This document shows, piece after piece, positions 45,580 to 54,876 of a DNA stretch of 64,000 bases. The notes below the pieces were generated by a model. The model searched no databases. It was not told the origin of the DNA and worked only from the letters and a program-made list of their open reading frames with translations. Made by a program: the position numbers and the translations under genes. Position 1 is the stretch's first letter. Every line of letters begins with the position of its first letter. Source of the stretch: Leisingera sp. ANG-M1 (GTDB lineage Bacteria > Pseudomonadota > Alphaproteobacteria > Rhodobacterales > Rhodobacteraceae); NCBI RefSeq assembly GCF_000813745.1, contig NZ_JWLC01000018.1, positions 62,001 through 126,000 on the forward strand, read 5' to 3'.

Positions 45580-46754
45580 GCCGGGTGACGCGGTTTGCGG
45601 TCCGCGACCCGGGGCCGGCTGCCCGGATGGCGGGTTTCATGGCGCATTTGCGGGCCAATGGGCTGCGACTGGGGGCTTCGGAAACCCGGGCAGCACTGGA
45701 GGCGCTGACCTGTGTTGACGCCTGGAATGCCGATGACTGCTGCCGCGCGCTCAAAGCGGTCTGTGCCGGCAGCGCGGATGATGCGGCCCGGTTCGGCGAT
45801 CTGTTCGACAGTTTTTGGCGCAATGGCGGGCGGGTTTCTTCCAAGGCCGTACCGGTGCCATCGCTGGATATGTCCTCGGTTCATTCTTCGCGCGAGACCA
45901 AAGGCGAAGACAGGAGCAGCGGCGGCAAAGCCAGCGCACCGGATGGCGGCGGCGGTGCAGCAGAAACCGGCGGCGAGGGTAAGCTGGCCGCCGTCGCAAC
46001 ACGGAACCTGATGAAGCAAGATCTGCGCGACCTGGTGCAGAAGGAAGACATCGCCGCAGCGGAAACCGTGGCCCGCCGCTTGGGTGCGGCGCTGCGCGAC
46101 CGGCGCGCGCGCCGCCGCAAGGCCTCCCGCAAGGGCAGGGAACTGCATCTGCGCAAGGTAATCCGCAGCAGCCTGTCCACGGGCGGAGAACCTTTGCGCC
46201 TGTACCGGAAAACCCGCCCGGACCGGCCGGTAAAGATTGTGGCCATCTGTGACGTTTCCGGCTCGATGACGCTGTACGCCCGCGTTTTTCTGGCCTTTTT
46301 GGCTGGCCTGATGCGCGCTGACCCGGCCAGCGATGCCTATCTGTTCCACACCCGCCTGGTGCGGATCACCGATGCGTTGCGCGACAAGGATGCCTTGCGC
46401 GCGCTGGGCCGGCTGTCGGTCATGGCGGAGGGCTTTGGCGGCGGTTCAAAAATCGGTGCGTCGCTGGACCATTTCTCACGCAGCTATGCGCGCCGCTTCG
46501 TGGACGGCCGCACCGCGGTTCTGATCCTGTCGGATGGCTATGACACCGATCCGCCTGAACTGCTGGGCGCGGCGCTGGCGCGGCTGCGCAAGCGCGGCTG
46601 CCGGATCATCTGGCTTAACCCGATGAAGGGCTGGGCCGGATATGAGCCTATCGCCCGCGGCATGGCAGCCGCCCTTCCGCATCTTGACCTGTTCAGCGCG
46701 GCGAACCGCTTGGAAGACCTGGCCGCCCTGGAACCGGAGCTTGCCCGGCTATGA
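45576..46754 (+). CDS. coxE: CoxE, VWA-domain protein for CO dehydrogenase maturation
   Basis: 392 aa. An N-terminal helical part (FMAHLRANGLRLGASETRAALEAL) is followed by a low-complexity linker near 110-140. The C-terminal VWA domain has the metal site VAICDVSGSMTLYARVFLAFLAGLMR and later FGGGSKIGASLDHFSR and LILSDGYDTDPPELL. It is the expected partner of the CoxD ATPase; the pair is needed in Oligotropha for assembly of the Mo-Cu site. The gene overlaps both coxD and coxF by 4 nt. Confidence 0.92.
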   Translation: MSRVTRFAVRDPGPAARMAGFMAHLRANGLRLGASETRAALEALTCVDAWNADDCCRALKAVCAGSADDAARFGDLFDSFWRNGGRVSSKAVPVPSLDMSSVHSSRETKGEDRSSGGKASAPDGGGGAAETGGEGKLAAVATRNLMKQDLRDLVQKEDIAAAETVARRLGAALRDRRARRRKASRKGRELHLRKVIRSSLSTGGEPLRLYRKTRPDRPVKIVAICDVSGSMTLYARVFLAFLAGLMRADPASDAYLFHTRLVRITDALRDKDALRALGRLSVMAEGFGGGSKIGASLDHFSRSYARRFVDGRTAVLILSDGYDTDPPELLGAALARLRKRGCRIIWLNPMKGWAGYEPIARGMAAALPHLDLFSAANRLEDLAALEPELARL

Positions 46755-47551
46755 CACCTGCAGAACTAACAGACCGGGATCTTGCGGTCGTGACCCAGGC
46801 GCTGCGCTCTGAAGGTGCGCCTTTTGCTATTGCCACAGTGATCCGCACGGCGGGCCTGACCGCCGCCAAGCCCGGGGCTAAGGCCGTGCTGCTGGCGGAT
46901 GGCGAGATTGCCCATGGCTGGGTGGGCGGCGGCTGTGTGCGTGCAGCGCTGGCGCGCGCGGTGAAGCAGGCGGTGGCAGGGGGCCAGCCGCAGCTGATCT
47001 CGCTGAAACCGCAGGACATGCTGGAGGCCGAAGGCATCACCCCGGGCACCGAACAGGATGGTATCCGCTTTGCCAGGAACGGCTGCCCCTCCAAGGGCTC
47101 GCTCGACATCTTTGTTGAGCCGGTGCTGCCGCGGCCAGAACTGGTCGTCTATGGCGCATCGCCTGTGGCCGGGGCGCTGAAAACCTTGGCAGAACAGTTT
47201 CACTGGATGGTTACAGAGGGCAGCGCAGACGCGCCCCCTGCAAATGTGCCAGATAGCACCCGCCGGATGGTCGTGGTGGCCACACAGGGCAAGGACGATG
47301 CAGCCAGCCTGCGCGGGGCGCTGAACGCAGGGGCGGAGTTCGTCGCTTTTGTCGGCAGCCGCCGGAAGTTCGCCTCTCTTTCCGTAAAGCTGATCGGGGA
47401 GGGGTGTGATCCCATCCTTTTGGCCGCCGTCCAAGCTCCGGCAGGCCTGGCCATCGATGCCGTCACCCCGGAGGAGATTGCCCTCTCAATCCTGGCGCAG
47501 CTGACACAGGTGCGGCGCCGGCGCCAGCGCGGAGATCAAAGCGATGACTGA
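46751..47551 (+). CDS. coxF: CoxF, XdhC-family maturation protein
   Basis: 266 aa. N-terminal XdhC/CoxI domain: FAIATVIRTAGLTAAKPGAKAVLLADGEIAHGWVGGGCVRAALARAV. C-terminal Rossmann-type half: PELVVYGASPVAGALKTLAEQFHWMV and MVVVATQGKDDAASLRGALNAGAEFVAFVGSRRKFASL. Members bind the molybdenum cofactor and help its sulfuration and insertion. The stop overlaps a 44-aa small ORF by 8 nt. Confidence 0.9.
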   Translation: MTPAELTDRDLAVVTQALRSEGAPFAIATVIRTAGLTAAKPGAKAVLLADGEIAHGWVGGGCVRAALARAVKQAVAGGQPQLISLKPQDMLEAEGITPGTEQDGIRFARNGCPSKGSLDIFVEPVLPRPELVVYGASPVAGALKTLAEQFHWMVTEGSADAPPANVPDSTRRMVVVATQGKDDAASLRGALNAGAEFVAFVGSRRKFASLSVKLIGEGCDPILLAAVQAPAGLAIDAVTPEEIALSILAQLTQVRRRRQRGDQSDD

Positions 47552-47678
47552 CAGCAGCCTCCCCCGCAGCACCAAACCTGGCGGCTTTCTGGCCCGGCTG
47601 TGGCGGCGCTTGGCGCAGGTTTCACTGTCCAAGGAACACGCCGAGCTGCTGTCCAAGATCAAATTTCCCTGTTGCTAA
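47544..47678 (+). CDS. 44-aa small protein encoded between coxF and coxG
   Basis: The ATG at 47544 overlaps the coxF stop (ATGACTGA, 8 nt), with GGAG nine nucleotides upstream. The frame runs 44 codons to TAA at 47676, and coxG starts 13 bp later, so the ORF exactly fills the gap in the operon. The peptide begins MTDSSLPRSTKPGG, continues with a basic amphipathic stretch FLARLWRRLAQVSLSKEHAELLSKI, and ends KFPCC. The terminal Cys pair and the amphipathic helix suggest membrane contact or metal or thiol chemistry, but I recognise no family. The packing argues that it is a real gene. Confidence 0.72.
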   Translation: MTDSSLPRSTKPGGFLARLWRRLAQVSLSKEHAELLSKIKFPCC

Positions 47679-47691
47679 GAAGGAACCGCAT

Positions 47692-48141
47692 ATGGAACTG
47701 AACGACGAGATCATCATCGACGCACCGATGGCCCGGGTCTACGAGGCTTTGAATGACCCGGAGATCCTGCGGCAATGCATTCCGGGCTGCGAAGAGCTGA
47801 TCAAACATTCCGATACCGAGCTGGAAGCCAAGGTTGTGCTCAAGGTTGGCCCGGTAAAGGCGCGCTTCAGCGGCAACGTCGAGCTGGACACCTCAGGCGC
47901 GCCGGACGCGTTTTCACTGTCCGGTCAAGGCAATGGGGGGGCAGCAGGCCACGCCAAAGGCGGCGCTGATGTGACGCTGGAGGAAGCAGATGGCAAGACG
48001 GTGCTGAAATACACTGCCAAGGCCGAGATTGGCGGCAAGCTGGCGCAGCTGGGCAGCCGGCTGATCCAGAGCACGGCCAAGAAGCTGGCGGCTAAGTTCT
48101 TTAAGAAATTCGCAGAGGTCATGGCGCCTGCCGATGCCTGA
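47692..48141 (+). CDS. coxG: CoxG, SRPBCC-family CO dehydrogenase accessory protein
   Basis: 149 aa SRPBCC/polyketide-cyclase-like fold: MELNDEIIIDAPMARVYEALNDPEILRQCIPGCEELIK, then LKVGPVKARFSGNVELD and AKAEIGGKLAQLGSRLIQSTAKKLAAKFFKKFAEVM. The C-terminal basic helix is typical. CoxG recruits CO dehydrogenase to the cytoplasmic membrane in Oligotropha; in Mycobacterium a relative delivers menaquinone to a hydrogenase, so quinone transfer is also possible. AAGGAA precedes the ATG. It is the last gene of the cox run. Confidence 0.9.
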   Translation: MELNDEIIIDAPMARVYEALNDPEILRQCIPGCEELIKHSDTELEAKVVLKVGPVKARFSGNVELDTSGAPDAFSLSGQGNGGAAGHAKGGADVTLEEADGKTVLKYTAKAEIGGKLAQLGSRLIQSTAKKLAAKFFKKFAEVMAPADA

Positions 48142-48164
48142 CGCAGGCTGAAGGTTTCCAGACC

Positions 48165-48201
48165 GCCCGCGCAGCCTATGGGTTGTGCGGGCAGAAATTT
48201 T
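48165..48201 (+). terminator. Probable terminator after coxG
   Basis: GCCCGCGCA (48165-48173) pairs with TGTGCGGGC (48184-48192) with one G.T pair and a 10-nt loop, then AGAAATTTTG. The T run is short and delayed, so this may be a weak terminator. The rest of the 48142-48439 gap holds the FNR box and an AT-rich stretch at 48240-48300. Confidence 0.55.
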
Positions 48202-48297
48202 GCTCAGCCTCTTGCAGCGGGATAACCCGGTAGGGCTGACAAATTTACACTTTCGGTTTTTTGAATATTTTGTTTTTCGAAATCAAACGCTTCTGAA

Positions 48298-48311
48298 ATG
48301 ATTCAGATCAA
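48298..48311. promoter_or_regulatory. FNR/FnrL-type box upstream of nap genes
   Basis: ATGATTCAGATCAA matches the FNR consensus TTGAT-N4-ATCAA at 9 of 10 positions. It lies about 129 bp before the napE start in an AT-rich region, suitable for oxygen-responsive control of the nap operon. Confidence 0.72.
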
Positions 48312-48439
48312 TGTGCCCTCCGGCGGTCCTGAGCATTCTCCGGTCAGCGTAGCAGCGCTGCATTGAAGAACCAGAATCACGAGGGGTTCTTTCCAGCCCG
48401 CCTTGCTGCGCTACTTTTGTAGGAGCCAAGGAGGACAAA

Positions 48440-48589
48440 ATGTCCGAACAGCCAACCAAAGCCGAAGAACGGAACACCTTCCTGTTCCTCGCCGTGGTTC
48501 TGGCGCCAGTCCTGGCGGTGGGAATCGTCGGCGGCTACGGGTTGATCGTCTGGATCTCCCAAATTTTCTTGGGTCCCCCGGCCGGGTAA
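48440..48589 (+). CDS. napE: NapE, small membrane protein of periplasmic nitrate reductase
   Basis: 49 aa, too short for automatic ORF cut-offs but clear: MSEQPTKAEERNTFLFLAVV continues into a single membrane helix (LAPVLAVGIVGGYGLIVWISQIF) and ends LGPPAG, the standard NapE sequence pattern. GGAGG lies just before the ATG. NapE is found in many alphaproteobacterial nap operons; its role is unknown. napF follows after 12 bp. Confidence 0.93.
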   Translation: MSEQPTKAEERNTFLFLAVVLAPVLAVGIVGGYGLIVWISQIFLGPPAG

Positions 48590-48601
48590 GGGGCCAGGCC
48601 G

Positions 48602-49117
48602 ATGCCAGCGCATGCCAGCACAGCCCCCTCGCGCCGCGCCTTTCTGACTGGCCGTGTCGCGCGCCCCGAGCCGCAATTCCGCCCGCCATGGACGGATGAG
48701 GACCGGGTGCAGGCGCATTGCACCAGTTGCAATGCCTGCGTGGAGAGCTGTCCGGAACAAATCATTGAATTCGACAGCCGGAACCGCCCGCGGATCAATT
48801 TCCGGGGCAGCGAGTGCACCTTTTGCGAGGTCTGTGCTGAAGCCTGCCCAAAGCCGGTTTTCGATTTGCTGCAACCGTCTCCCTGGCCGGTCACCGTAAG
48901 TATCGGTGATGACTGTCTTTTGTCCGCGGGCATCAGCTGCCAGCTCTGCACCGACAGCTGTGATCCGCGCGCCCTTCGGATGGATCTGTCAGTGCGCCCG
49001 GTTGGCGCCATCCGGATTGATCCTGAGGCCTGCAGCGGCTGCGGCGCCTGCCTTGCCACCTGTCCCAATGACGCCATCGCCATCTGCGACCCACGCCAGC
49101 AAAGGAGCCACGCGTGA
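48602..49117 (+). CDS. napF: NapF, ferredoxin-type protein
   Basis: 171 aa. Cysteine clusters CTSCNACVESCPEQ, CTFCEVCAEACPK and CSGCGACLATCPND bind [4Fe-4S] centres; CQLCTDSCDP is an additional Cys group. The N-terminal SRRAFLTGR is typical of NapF and not a working Tat signal. NapF is a cytoplasmic protein that interacts with NapA before export and may help load or reactivate its cluster. The stop overlaps napD by 4 nt. Confidence 0.93.
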   Translation: MPAHASTAPSRRAFLTGRVARPEPQFRPPWTDEDRVQAHCTSCNACVESCPEQIIEFDSRNRPRINFRGSECTFCEVCAEACPKPVFDLLQPSPWPVTVSIGDDCLLSAGISCQLCTDSCDPRALRMDLSVRPVGAIRIDPEACSGCGACLATCPNDAIAICDPRQQRSHA

Positions 49118-49392
49118 CAGAAGAGCTTCACATTTCCAGCCTGCTGGTGCGCAGCAATCCGGCCCGCATGGCGGCCGTGCTGGAGACCATCACATCCATG
49201 CCCAACGCCGAGATTTCGCAAACCGATCCCTCGGGCAAAATCGTTGTCCTGTTCGAAGCGGACAGTGACCGTGCCATCGGCGATGCCCTGGCAAAGATCC
49301 AGCTTCTCGACGGCGTCGCCAGCGCGGCGCTTGTCTTCCATCAGGCTTGCGATGCCCAGGAACTCGCCCTTCAAGAAGGAACCCTCCAATGA
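49114..49392 (+). CDS. napD: NapD, NapA-specific chaperone
   Basis: 92 aa. [44 protein letters not shown] followed by [21 protein letters not shown] is the NapD ferredoxin-like fold pattern. NapD binds the Tat signal peptide of NapA to hold back export until the cofactor is in. The gene overlaps napF and napA by 4 nt each. Confidence 0.94.
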   Translation: MTEELHISSLLVRSNPARMAAVLETITSMPNAEISQTDPSGKIVVLFEADSDRAIGDALAKIQLLDGVASAALVFHQACDAQELALQEGTLQ

Positions 49393-51887
49393 CCGGAATT
49401 ACCCGCCGTGACGCCATCAAGGCGCAGGCTGCTGCCGCTGCGGCGCTTGCTGCCGGGCTGCCGATCCCTGCCGCCGCGCAGAACCTTGTTACCGACGCCG
49501 ACCTGACTCAGCTGAAATGGTCGAAGGCACCCTGCCGCTTCTGCGGCACCGGCTGCTCGATCATGGTTGCGACCAAGGCCGGCCGCGTGGTGGCTACCCA
49601 TGGCGACACCCAGGCCGAGGTGAACCGCGGCCTGAACTGCGTCAAAGGCTACTTCCTCTCGAAGATCATGTATGGCGCCGACCGCCTGACCACGCCTTTG
49701 CTGCGCAAGACCAACGGCGAATACGACAAGAACGGCGAATTCACCCCGGTTTCCTGGGATGAGGCCTTCGACATCATGGCCGAGAAGTGGAAGAAGACTC
49801 TGGCCGAGAAAGGCCCCGAAGGCATCGGCATGTTCGGCTCCGGCCAGTGGACTGTTTGGGAAGGCTACGCAGCATCCAAGCTGATGAAAGCGGGCTTCCG
49901 CTCCAACAACATCGACCCCAACGCGCGCCACTGCATGGCCTCGGCCGTGGGCGGATTCATGCGCACCTTCGGCATCGATGAGCCGATGGGCTGCTATGAC
50001 GACTTCGAGAACGCCGACGCCTTTGTGCTGTGGGGCTCGAACATGGCGGAGATGCACCCGATCCTCTGGACCCGCATCACCGACCGCCGGTTCAGCCATC
50101 CGCATGTGCAGGTGGCGGTGCTGTCGACTTTCACTCACCGCAGCTTTGACCTGGCCGACATCCCGGCGGTCTTCGCCCCGCACACCGACCTGGTGATCCT
50201 GAACTACATCGCCAACTACATCATCCAGAACGACGCGGTGCATAAGGACTTCGTCAGCAAACACGTGAACTTCCGCCGCGGCAATACGGACATCGGCTAT
50301 GGCCTGCGCCCCGAGCACCCGCTGGAGCAGGCAGCCGTGAATGCCGGCAAGGCAGGCGGCTCCGAGCCGATGTCTTTCGAGGAATTCGCCGAGTTCGTTT
50401 CCGAGTACACGCTGGAAAAAGCAGAGGAAATGTCCGGTGTTCCGGCTGCGACTCTGGAGAAGATCGCCAAGCTTTATGCCGATCCCGACACCAAGGTCAT
50501 GTCGCTGTGGACCATGGGCACCAACCAGCACACCCGCGGTGTCTGGGTGAACAACCTGCTCTACAACATCCACCTGCTGACCGGCAAAATCTCCACCCCG
50601 GGCAACTCGCCGTTTTCGCTGACCGGCCAGCCCTCTGCCTGCGGCACCGCGCGCGAGGTGGGCACCTTCTCGCACCGTCTGCCTGCCGACATGGTGGTCA
50701 AGAACCCCGAGCACCGTGCCTATGCCGAAAAGATCTGGAAACTGCCCGAGGGTACCATTCCGGGCTGGGTCGGCTCCCATGCGGTGAAGCAGAACCGCGA
50801 CCTGAAGGACGGCAAAATCAACTGCTACTGGGTTCAGGTGAACAACAACATGCAGGCCGCTCCCAACATCATGGAGGAAGGGCTGCCGGGCTACCGCAAC
50901 CCCGACAACTTCATCGTGGTGTCCGATGCCTATCCGACGGTGACCGCCGAAGCTGCCGACCTGATCCTGCCCGCTGCCATGTGGGTGGAGAAGGAAGGCG
51001 CCTATGGCAACGCTGAACGCCGCACCCAGTTCTGGTACCAGCTGGTCAACGCGCCGGGTGAATCCATGTCCGACCTGTGGCAGCTGGCGGAATTCTCCAA
51101 GCGCTTCACCACCGACGAGGTCTGGCCGGCTGAGCTGCTGGACGCCAACCCGGAGTTCAAGGGCAAGACCCTGTTCGACGTGCTGTTCGCCAACGGCAAG
51201 GTCAACAAATACGAGCTGACCGAGAAGGCCCGCGAATACGGCAACCACGAATCCGAGGACTTCGGCTTCTACATCCAGAAAGGCCTGTTCGAGGAATACG
51301 CCGAATTCGGCCGCGGCAAGGCCCACGATCTGGCGCCGTTCGACACTTACCACGAGGTGCGCGGCTTGCGCTGGCCCGTGGTGGACGGCAAGGAAACCCA
51401 GTGGCGCTTCAAGGAAGGCTCCGACCCCTATGTGACCCCGGGTTCCGACTACGAGTTCTACGGCAAGCCCGATGGCAAGGCGGTGATCTTTGCGCTGCCT
51501 TACGAGCCGCCGGCGGAAAGCCCGGACGAGGAATACCCGATGTGGCTGGCCACCGGCCGTGTGCTGGAGCACTGGCACTCCGGCTCGATGACCCAGCGGG
51601 TGCCCGAGCTGTATCAGGCCGTCCCCGATGCGCTGTGCTACATGCATCCGGATGACGCCAAGGCCATGGGCTTCAGGCGCGGCACCGAGGTGAAAATCAT
51701 CTCGCGCCGCGGTGAAATGCGCACCCGGGTCGAGACCCGCGGCCGCAACAAACCGCCCAAGGGGCTGGTCTTTGTGCCCTGGTTCGATGCGCGCCGGCTG
51801 ATCAACAAAGTCACGCTGGATGCCACCGATCCGATCTCGAAACAGACGGACTTCAAGAAATGCGCAGTCCGTATCGAAGCAGTGTGA
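49389..51887 (+). CDS. napA: Periplasmic nitrate reductase catalytic subunit NapA
   Basis: 832 aa. Tat signal: [30 protein letters not shown]. [4Fe-4S] ligands: [12 protein letters not shown] and LNCVKGYF. The Mo-coordinating Cys is in [19 protein letters not shown]. The C-terminal bis-MGD domain includes [23 protein letters not shown] and [17 protein letters not shown]. The enzyme reduces nitrate to nitrite in the periplasm with electrons from NapB. The ATG at 49389 starts the Tat signal and overlaps napD. Confidence 0.98.
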   Translation: MTGITRRDAIKAQAAAAAALAAGLPIPAAAQNLVTDADLTQLKWSKAPCRFCGTGCSIMVATKAGRVVATHGDTQAEVNRGLNCVKGYFLSKIMYGADRLTTPLLRKTNGEYDKNGEFTPVSWDEAFDIMAEKWKKTLAEKGPEGIGMFGSGQWTVWEGYAASKLMKAGFRSNNIDPNARHCMASAVGGFMRTFGIDEPMGCYDDFENADAFVLWGSNMAEMHPILWTRITDRRFSHPHVQVAVLSTFTHRSFDLADIPAVFAPHTDLVILNYIANYIIQNDAVHKDFVSKHVNFRRGNTDIGYGLRPEHPLEQAAVNAGKAGGSEPMSFEEFAEFVSEYTLEKAEEMSGVPAATLEKIAKLYADPDTKVMSLWTMGTNQHTRGVWVNNLLYNIHLLTGKISTPGNSPFSLTGQPSACGTAREVGTFSHRLPADMVVKNPEHRAYAEKIWKLPEGTIPGWVGSHAVKQNRDLKDGKINCYWVQVNNNMQAAPNIMEEGLPGYRNPDNFIVVSDAYPTVTAEAADLILPAAMWVEKEGAYGNAERRTQFWYQLVNAPGESMSDLWQLAEFSKRFTTDEVWPAELLDANPEFKGKTLFDVLFANGKVNKYELTEKAREYGNHESEDFGFYIQKGLFEEYAEFGRGKAHDLAPFDTYHEVRGLRWPVVDGKETQWRFKEGSDPYVTPGSDYEFYGKPDGKAVIFALPYEPPAESPDEEYPMWLATGRVLEHWHSGSMTQRVPELYQAVPDALCYMHPDDAKAMGFRRGTEVKIISRRGEMRTRVETRGRNKPPKGLVFVPWFDARRLINKVTLDATDPISKQTDFKKCAVRIEAV

Positions 51888-51895
51888 GGCCCGTC

Positions 51896-52366
51896 ATGAA
51901 ACATTTCCGTCTCGCTATCCTGGCTGTTCCGGTTTTTATGGCCACGGCAGCCGTCGCCCAGAACCAGGTTGCCACGCTGCGCAACAATGCGCCGCTGGAC
52001 CAGGAGGGTGAAGCCACCCAGATCCCCGGCATCGTGAACACCGACATCCGCCAGGTGCGCAACTATCCGGACCAGCCGCCGCTGATCCCGCATAAGACCG
52101 ACAACTATCAGGTTGATCTGAATTCGAACAAATGCCTGACCTGCCACAGCCGCACCGCGGTGGAGGTCAGCCAGGCGCCGATGATCTCGGTCACCCACTT
52201 CATGGACCGTGATGGCCAGACCCTGGGTGCAGTCAGCCCGCGGCGCTACTTCTGCAACCAGTGCCACGTGGTGCAGACCAACGCGCGGCCGCTGGTCGAG
52301 AATGAGTTCGTCGATGTGGACCGCGTGATCGACTACGTGAACGCGCAGCAGAGCGGGGCGGACTGA
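51896..52366 (+). CDS. napB: NapB, dihaem cytochrome c subunit
   Basis: 156 aa. Sec signal peptide [22 protein letters not shown], then two haem sites, CLTCH and CNQCH, with [12 protein letters not shown] and [12 protein letters not shown] as NapB hallmarks. It is the periplasmic electron donor to NapA. The ATG at 51896 starts the signal peptide and lies 8 nt after the napA stop. The stop codon shares its last base with the napC start. Confidence 0.96.
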   Translation: MKHFRLAILAVPVFMATAAVAQNQVATLRNNAPLDQEGEATQIPGIVNTDIRQVRNYPDQPPLIPHKTDNYQVDLNSNKCLTCHSRTAVEVSQAPMISVTHFMDRDGQTLGAVSPRRYFCNQCHVVQTNARPLVENEFVDVDRVIDYVNAQQSGAD

Positions 52367-53034
52367 TGATTGGTTTCCTCAAACGGCTCTGGTGGATCAT
52401 CCGGCGTCCCAGCGCCTATTTCTCGCTCGGCTTTCTGACCATGGGCGGCTTTGTGATGGGGATCATCTTCTGGGGCGGCTTCAACACCGCGCTGGAAGTC
52501 ACCAACACCGAGGCCTTCTGCACCAGCTGCCACGAGATGCGCGACAACGTGTTCGAGGAGCTGAAGCCGACGATCCACTACTCCAACCGCTCCGGCGTGC
52601 GCGCCTCCTGCCCGGACTGCCACGTGCCGCACAACTGGACCAATAAGATCGCCCGCAAGATGCAGGCCTCCAAGGAGGTCTGGGGCAAGATCTTCGGCAC
52701 CATCAACACGCGGGAGAAATTCCTGGAGCACCGGCTGGAACTGGCGCAGCACGAATGGGCACGGCTTGAGGCAAACGACAGCCTTGAGTGCCGCAACTGC
52801 CACTCGGACGAGTCCATGGACATCACCCGCCAGTCCAAGCGGGCGGCGGATGCGCATGAGCGTTTCCTGTTCACCGGTGAGAAGACCTGCATCAACTGCC
52901 ACAAGGGCATCGCCCACCAGCTGCCCGACATGGGCGAGGCTGCTGCCCAGGACCACGCCCGCCTGCTGCCTCCGTCCGAGGGCGAAGGCCTCTTGGCCAG
53001 TACCCGCAGCTATCTGGGGATGAGCGGCCACTGA
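52366..53034 (+). CDS. napC: NapC, membrane tetrahaem quinol dehydrogenase
   Basis: 222 aa. One N-terminal membrane anchor ([22 protein letters not shown], about residues 20-42), then four haem c sites: CTSCH, CPDCH, CRNCH and CINCH. NapC oxidises ubiquinol and hands electrons to NapB. It is the last gene of the operon; a strong terminator starts 26 nt after the stop. Confidence 0.97.
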   Translation: MIGFLKRLWWIIRRPSAYFSLGFLTMGGFVMGIIFWGGFNTALEVTNTEAFCTSCHEMRDNVFEELKPTIHYSNRSGVRASCPDCHVPHNWTNKIARKMQASKEVWGKIFGTINTREKFLEHRLELAQHEWARLEANDSLECRNCHSDESMDITRQSKRAADAHERFLFTGEKTCINCHKGIAHQLPDMGEAAAQDHARLLPPSEGEGLLASTRSYLGMSGH

Positions 53035-53060
53035 CGCAGAGCGTTCCGTGCAAAGCTGAA

Positions 53061-53093
53061 AAAGGCCGCTGCCCATTGGGAAGCGGCCTTTTT
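53061..53093. terminator. Bidirectional terminator between napC and trhO
   Basis: AAAGGCCGCT (53061-53070) pairs with AGCGGCCTTT (53082-53091), flanked by A and T runs on the two sides, so it can end transcription from napC and from the convergent trhO gene. Confidence 0.93.
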
Positions 53094-53118
53094 AGTGTCT
53101 GATTTACGGGCTGCGGGT

Positions 53119-54030
53119 TTACAGCGGGATGCTGCCCAGATGGCCTTCACCGCGTTCGCGGGCCAGTTTCATCTGCTTTTGCCGTTCCCGGAACCGGGCC
53201 TTGTCCTCGTCCGAGGTCTGATCGATGCACAGGTGGCAGGAGACCCCCTGTTCAAACTCGGGCCGCTCCTGGTCCACGGGCAGAATCGGACGGCGGCAGC
53301 CGTGGCACAGCTCATGCGGACCTTCCGCCAGCCCGTGGCCGACTGACACCCGGTTGTCGAAGACAAAGCATTCGCCTTCCCAGGTGCTGCTCTCCGCGGG
53401 CATTTCCTCCAGGTAGCGCAGGATGCCGCCTTTCAGGTGATAGACATCCTCCACCCCCTGGCCCAGCAGGTAGTTGGTCGATTTCTCGCAGCGGATGCCA
53501 CCGGTGCAGAACATCGCCACCCGCTTGTTGTGGAAGCGATCCTTGTTTTCTTCCCACCAGGCCGGGAAATCGCGGAAGCTTTCGGTCTTGGGGTCGATGG
53601 CACCTTCGAAAGTGCCAATCGCCACCTCGTAATCGTTGCGGGTATCGATCAGCACCACATCGTCCTGGCGGATGAGGTCGTTCCATTCTTCCGGCTCGAC
53701 GTAGTGGCCAACTGAGGCAAGCGGGTCCACGTCAGGCTGCCCCATGGTCACGATCTCTTTCTTCAGCCGCACCTTCATCTTGCCGAACGGCGGTTCGGCG
53801 GCAATCGCCTCTTTCCACTCCAGCCCGGCGCACCCCGGCAGCGCCTTAATATGCGCCAGCACCGCGTCGATACCTGCCCGCGGGCCGGCGATAGTACCGT
53901 TGATCCCCTCCTGCGCCAGCAGCAGCGAGCCCTTGACGCCTTGCGCCTGGCAAAGCTCCAGCAGCGCTGGCTTGATCGCAGCGGGATCGGGAAAACGGGT
54001 GAAGTGATAGAGGGCAGCAATCGTGTACAT
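53119..54030 (-). CDS. trhO: tRNA uridine-34 hydroxylase TrhO (rhodanese-related)
   Basis: 303 aa. N-terminal YceA-type domain (MYTIAALYHFTRFPDP...LLLAQEGINGTIAGPRAGIDAVLAHI), central rhodanese domain with the active-site loop MFCTGGIRCEKSTNYLLGQG, and a C-terminal cysteine-rich zinc region (CHGCRRPILPV...VSCHLCID). TrhO makes 5-hydroxyuridine at the tRNA wobble position using O2. The length is typical of the family. Convergent with napC. Confidence 0.92.
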   Translation of the reverse strand: MYTIAALYHFTRFPDPAAIKPALLELCQAQGVKGSLLLAQEGINGTIAGPRAGIDAVLAHIKALPGCAGLEWKEAIAAEPPFGKMKVRLKKEIVTMGQPDVDPLASVGHYVEPEEWNDLIRQDDVVLIDTRNDYEVAIGTFEGAIDPKTESFRDFPAWWEENKDRFHNKRVAMFCTGGIRCEKSTNYLLGQGVEDVYHLKGGILRYLEEMPAESSTWEGECFVFDNRVSVGHGLAEGPHELCHGCRRPILPVDQERPEFEQGVSCHLCIDQTSDEDKARFRERQKQMKLARERGEGHLGSIPL

Positions 54031-54210
54031 GCCCCGCCCTTAGAACCCTGGCGGGGGTAATTCAAGAGAAAGAACTGCCGCCTGCACGCCAGTAAAATAA
54101 GGGGAGTGGCAGTATCCTTAACGCTTCACGGCCGCCCGGCCGCCTAGCAACAGTTCCCAAGACAGCTCCGCACCGCTAGATATTGTGTAGGCCGGAAAAA
54201 GGAGCAGGTG

Positions 54211-54807
54211 ATGACCCAGGCGCTGATCGTTGTCGATGTGCAGAACGATTTCTGTCCCGGAGGCGCGCTGGCAGTGCCGGGCGGGGATGAGGTGGTGGCC
54301 CCCATCAACGCGATGATGGTGCAGTTCGACACTGTTATCCTGACTCAGGACTGGCACCCGGCCGGTCATTCCTCCTTTGCCTCATCGCATCCTGGCAAGG
54401 CGCCGTTTGAAACTGTTGAAATGGCCTATGGCACCCAGGTGCTCTGGCCCGATCATTGTGTCCAAGGCAGCGATGGCGCCGCGTTTCATGAGGAGTTGCG
54501 CACCGATGGCGACCTGATCCTGCGCAAGGGATTCCGGGTCGGGATCGACAGCTACTCAGGGTTCTTCGAAAACGATCAGACGACGCCCACTGGCCTCGAA
54601 GGCTATCTGCGCAGCCGGGGGATCACCGGGCTCACTCTGGCCGGGCTGGCCACCGATTTCTGTGTCGCTTTCACCGCGCTGGATGCGGCGCGGCTTGGCT
54701 TCGCTGTGACCGTCGATCTGACGGCCTGCCGGGCGATTGACCTGGACGGCTCTTTGCAGGCGGCGCTGACACAGATGAAAGAAGCCGGAATTGTTCTGCA
54801 ATCCTGA
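54211..54807 (+). CDS. pncA: Nicotinamidase
   Basis: 198 aa isochorismatase-fold hydrolase. Catalytic residues: Asp9 (ALIVVDVQNDFCPGGAL), Lys in LILRKGFRVGIDSYSGFF and Cys in GLATDFCVAFTALDA. The metal site is QDWHPAGHSSF. It deamidates nicotinamide to nicotinate. Its pathway partner pncB is 2.4 kb downstream on the same strand. AAGGAG lies before the ATG at 54211; a GTG at 54208 is adjacent. Confidence 0.94.
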   Translation: MTQALIVVDVQNDFCPGGALAVPGGDEVVAPINAMMVQFDTVILTQDWHPAGHSSFASSHPGKAPFETVEMAYGTQVLWPDHCVQGSDGAAFHEELRTDGDLILRKGFRVGIDSYSGFFENDQTTPTGLEGYLRSRGITGLTLAGLATDFCVAFTALDAARLGFAVTVDLTACRAIDLDGSLQAALTQMKEAGIVLQS

Positions 54808-54876
54808 GTTGATGCCTGAAAAAATTAACAATATCCGGGTTAGGCTGCCCGGGTACCCGGACGGCAAGGCGGATTG

